6,939 nucleotides of DNA, from positions 1 to 6,939 of the forward strand of contig DNJQ01000102.1 of assembly GCA_003497225.1 (NCBI GenBank). Reading direction: 5' to 3'. Made by a program: the position numbers and the translations under genes. This DNA is from Bacillota bacterium (GTDB lineage: Bacteria; Bacillota_I; Bacilli_A; RFN20; CAG-288). Shown one piece after another: positions 6,828 through 6,939 of the stretch; the stretch's first letter is position 1, and every line of letters starts with the position of its first letter. Below the pieces are notes generated by a model that saw nothing but the letters and a program-made list of their open reading frames with translations, was not told the origin of the DNA and did no database searches.

Positions 6828-6840
6828 TATGTTGCGTTAA

Positions 6841-6898
6841 AAATTTAGAGCGGCAAACATTAATGCAAAAGTCCTTTCTTGTTTGCCGCTTTAAGTTT
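6841..6898 (+). other. 18-bp stem-loop in the leader of a rightward transcript
   Basis: AAATTTAGAGCGGCAAAC (6841-6858) pairs with GTTTGCCGCTTTAAGTTT (6881-6898) around a 22-nt loop. All 18 pairs form in plus-strand RNA, including two G-U wobbles; in minus-strand RNA those two become A-C mismatches, so plus is the better strand. The stem starts about 7 nt after the predicted transcription start. No T-run follows directly; a run of seven T lies at 6907-6913, after a GAGG site. It may be a leader or attenuator, a small-RNA terminator, or a mobile-element hairpin that blocks read-through. A minus-strand terminator (TTTTT after the arm) for a gene to the right is also possible. Confidence 0.55.
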
Positions 6899-6913
6899 AG
6901 AGAGGATTTTTTT

Positions 6914-6939
6914 GTGCCATCTCCCCTACTTCCTACAAC
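6914..6939 (+). CDS. Possible start of a rightward gene, cut by the window edge
   Basis: A GAGG site (6902-6905) is followed after 8 nt, mostly T, by a GTG at 6914-6916 that opens a frame to the edge (MPSPLLPT). A TTG at 6912 in another frame (MCHLPYFLQ) is the alternative. The promoter and stem-loop just upstream support a gene here, but eight residues cannot be identified. It remains a candidate only. Confidence 0.25.

Noticed and set aside
6811..6939. Minus-strand frame open from the right edge for 42 codons, ending in TAA
   Set aside because: It is basic and low in recognisable content, runs straight through the long stem-loop, and opposes the predicted promoter. It could be a protein's C-terminus, but nothing supports that.

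Overview
The window comes from an AT-rich chromosome of a low-GC Gram-positive bacterium (Bacillota). Classic AGGAG-type ribosome binding sites, TATAAT-type promoters and the gene set (ECF transporter core followed by truA, tilS, cardiolipin synthase) point there. TGG encodes Trp and TGA ends several genes in tight ATGA stop/start overlaps, so the code looks standard rather than the Mycoplasma code. An uncultured Erysipelotrichia-, RF39- or Acholeplasma-like lineage would fit, but that is inference and I cannot place it further.

Layout. Bases 1-267 (+) are the last 88 codons of tilS (tRNA-Ile lysidine synthetase). Everything from 259 to 6642 is one leftward block of eight genes on the minus strand with no intergenic base anywhere: a dCMP deaminase, a 94-aa two-helix membrane protein of unknown function, ecfA1, ecfA2, ecfT, truA, a HisJ-like PHP-family phosphatase and a cardiolipin synthase. 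Each gene overlaps the next by 4 to 14 nt, and four of the seven junctions are ATGA. A sigma-70-type promoter (TTTGCA, 18 bp, TATAAT) sits just ahead of the first gene, so the block probably starts there as one transcript. The last gene, cls, runs 9 nt into the converging tilS, leaving no room for a terminator between them.

How the genes work together. EcfA1, EcfA2 and EcfT form the shared energising module of group II ECF vitamin/metal importers. No substrate-binding S protein is encoded here, so S partners must lie elsewhere. TruA makes pseudouridine in tRNA anticodon arms, as TilS modifies tRNA-Ile2. The dCMP deaminase feeds dUMP to thymidylate synthesis, and Cls makes cardiolipin. The ecfA1-ecfA2-ecfT-truA order is the conserved Bacillota arrangement, but rplM-rpsI, which usually follow, are replaced by the phosphatase and cls. 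The genes share expression more than a pathway.

Bases 6655-6939 hold no certain gene. They contain the operon promoter, a 6-bp hairpin, an AT-rich imperfect palindrome, and a rightward unit of a good extended -10 promoter, an 18-bp stem-loop, and a GAGG site with a GTG start at 6914 running off the edge. That rightward unit is the least explained part of the window. I see no CRISPR array, no tRNA or rRNA, and no recognisable defence or mobile system; apart from this edge the window is ordinary housekeeping DNA.
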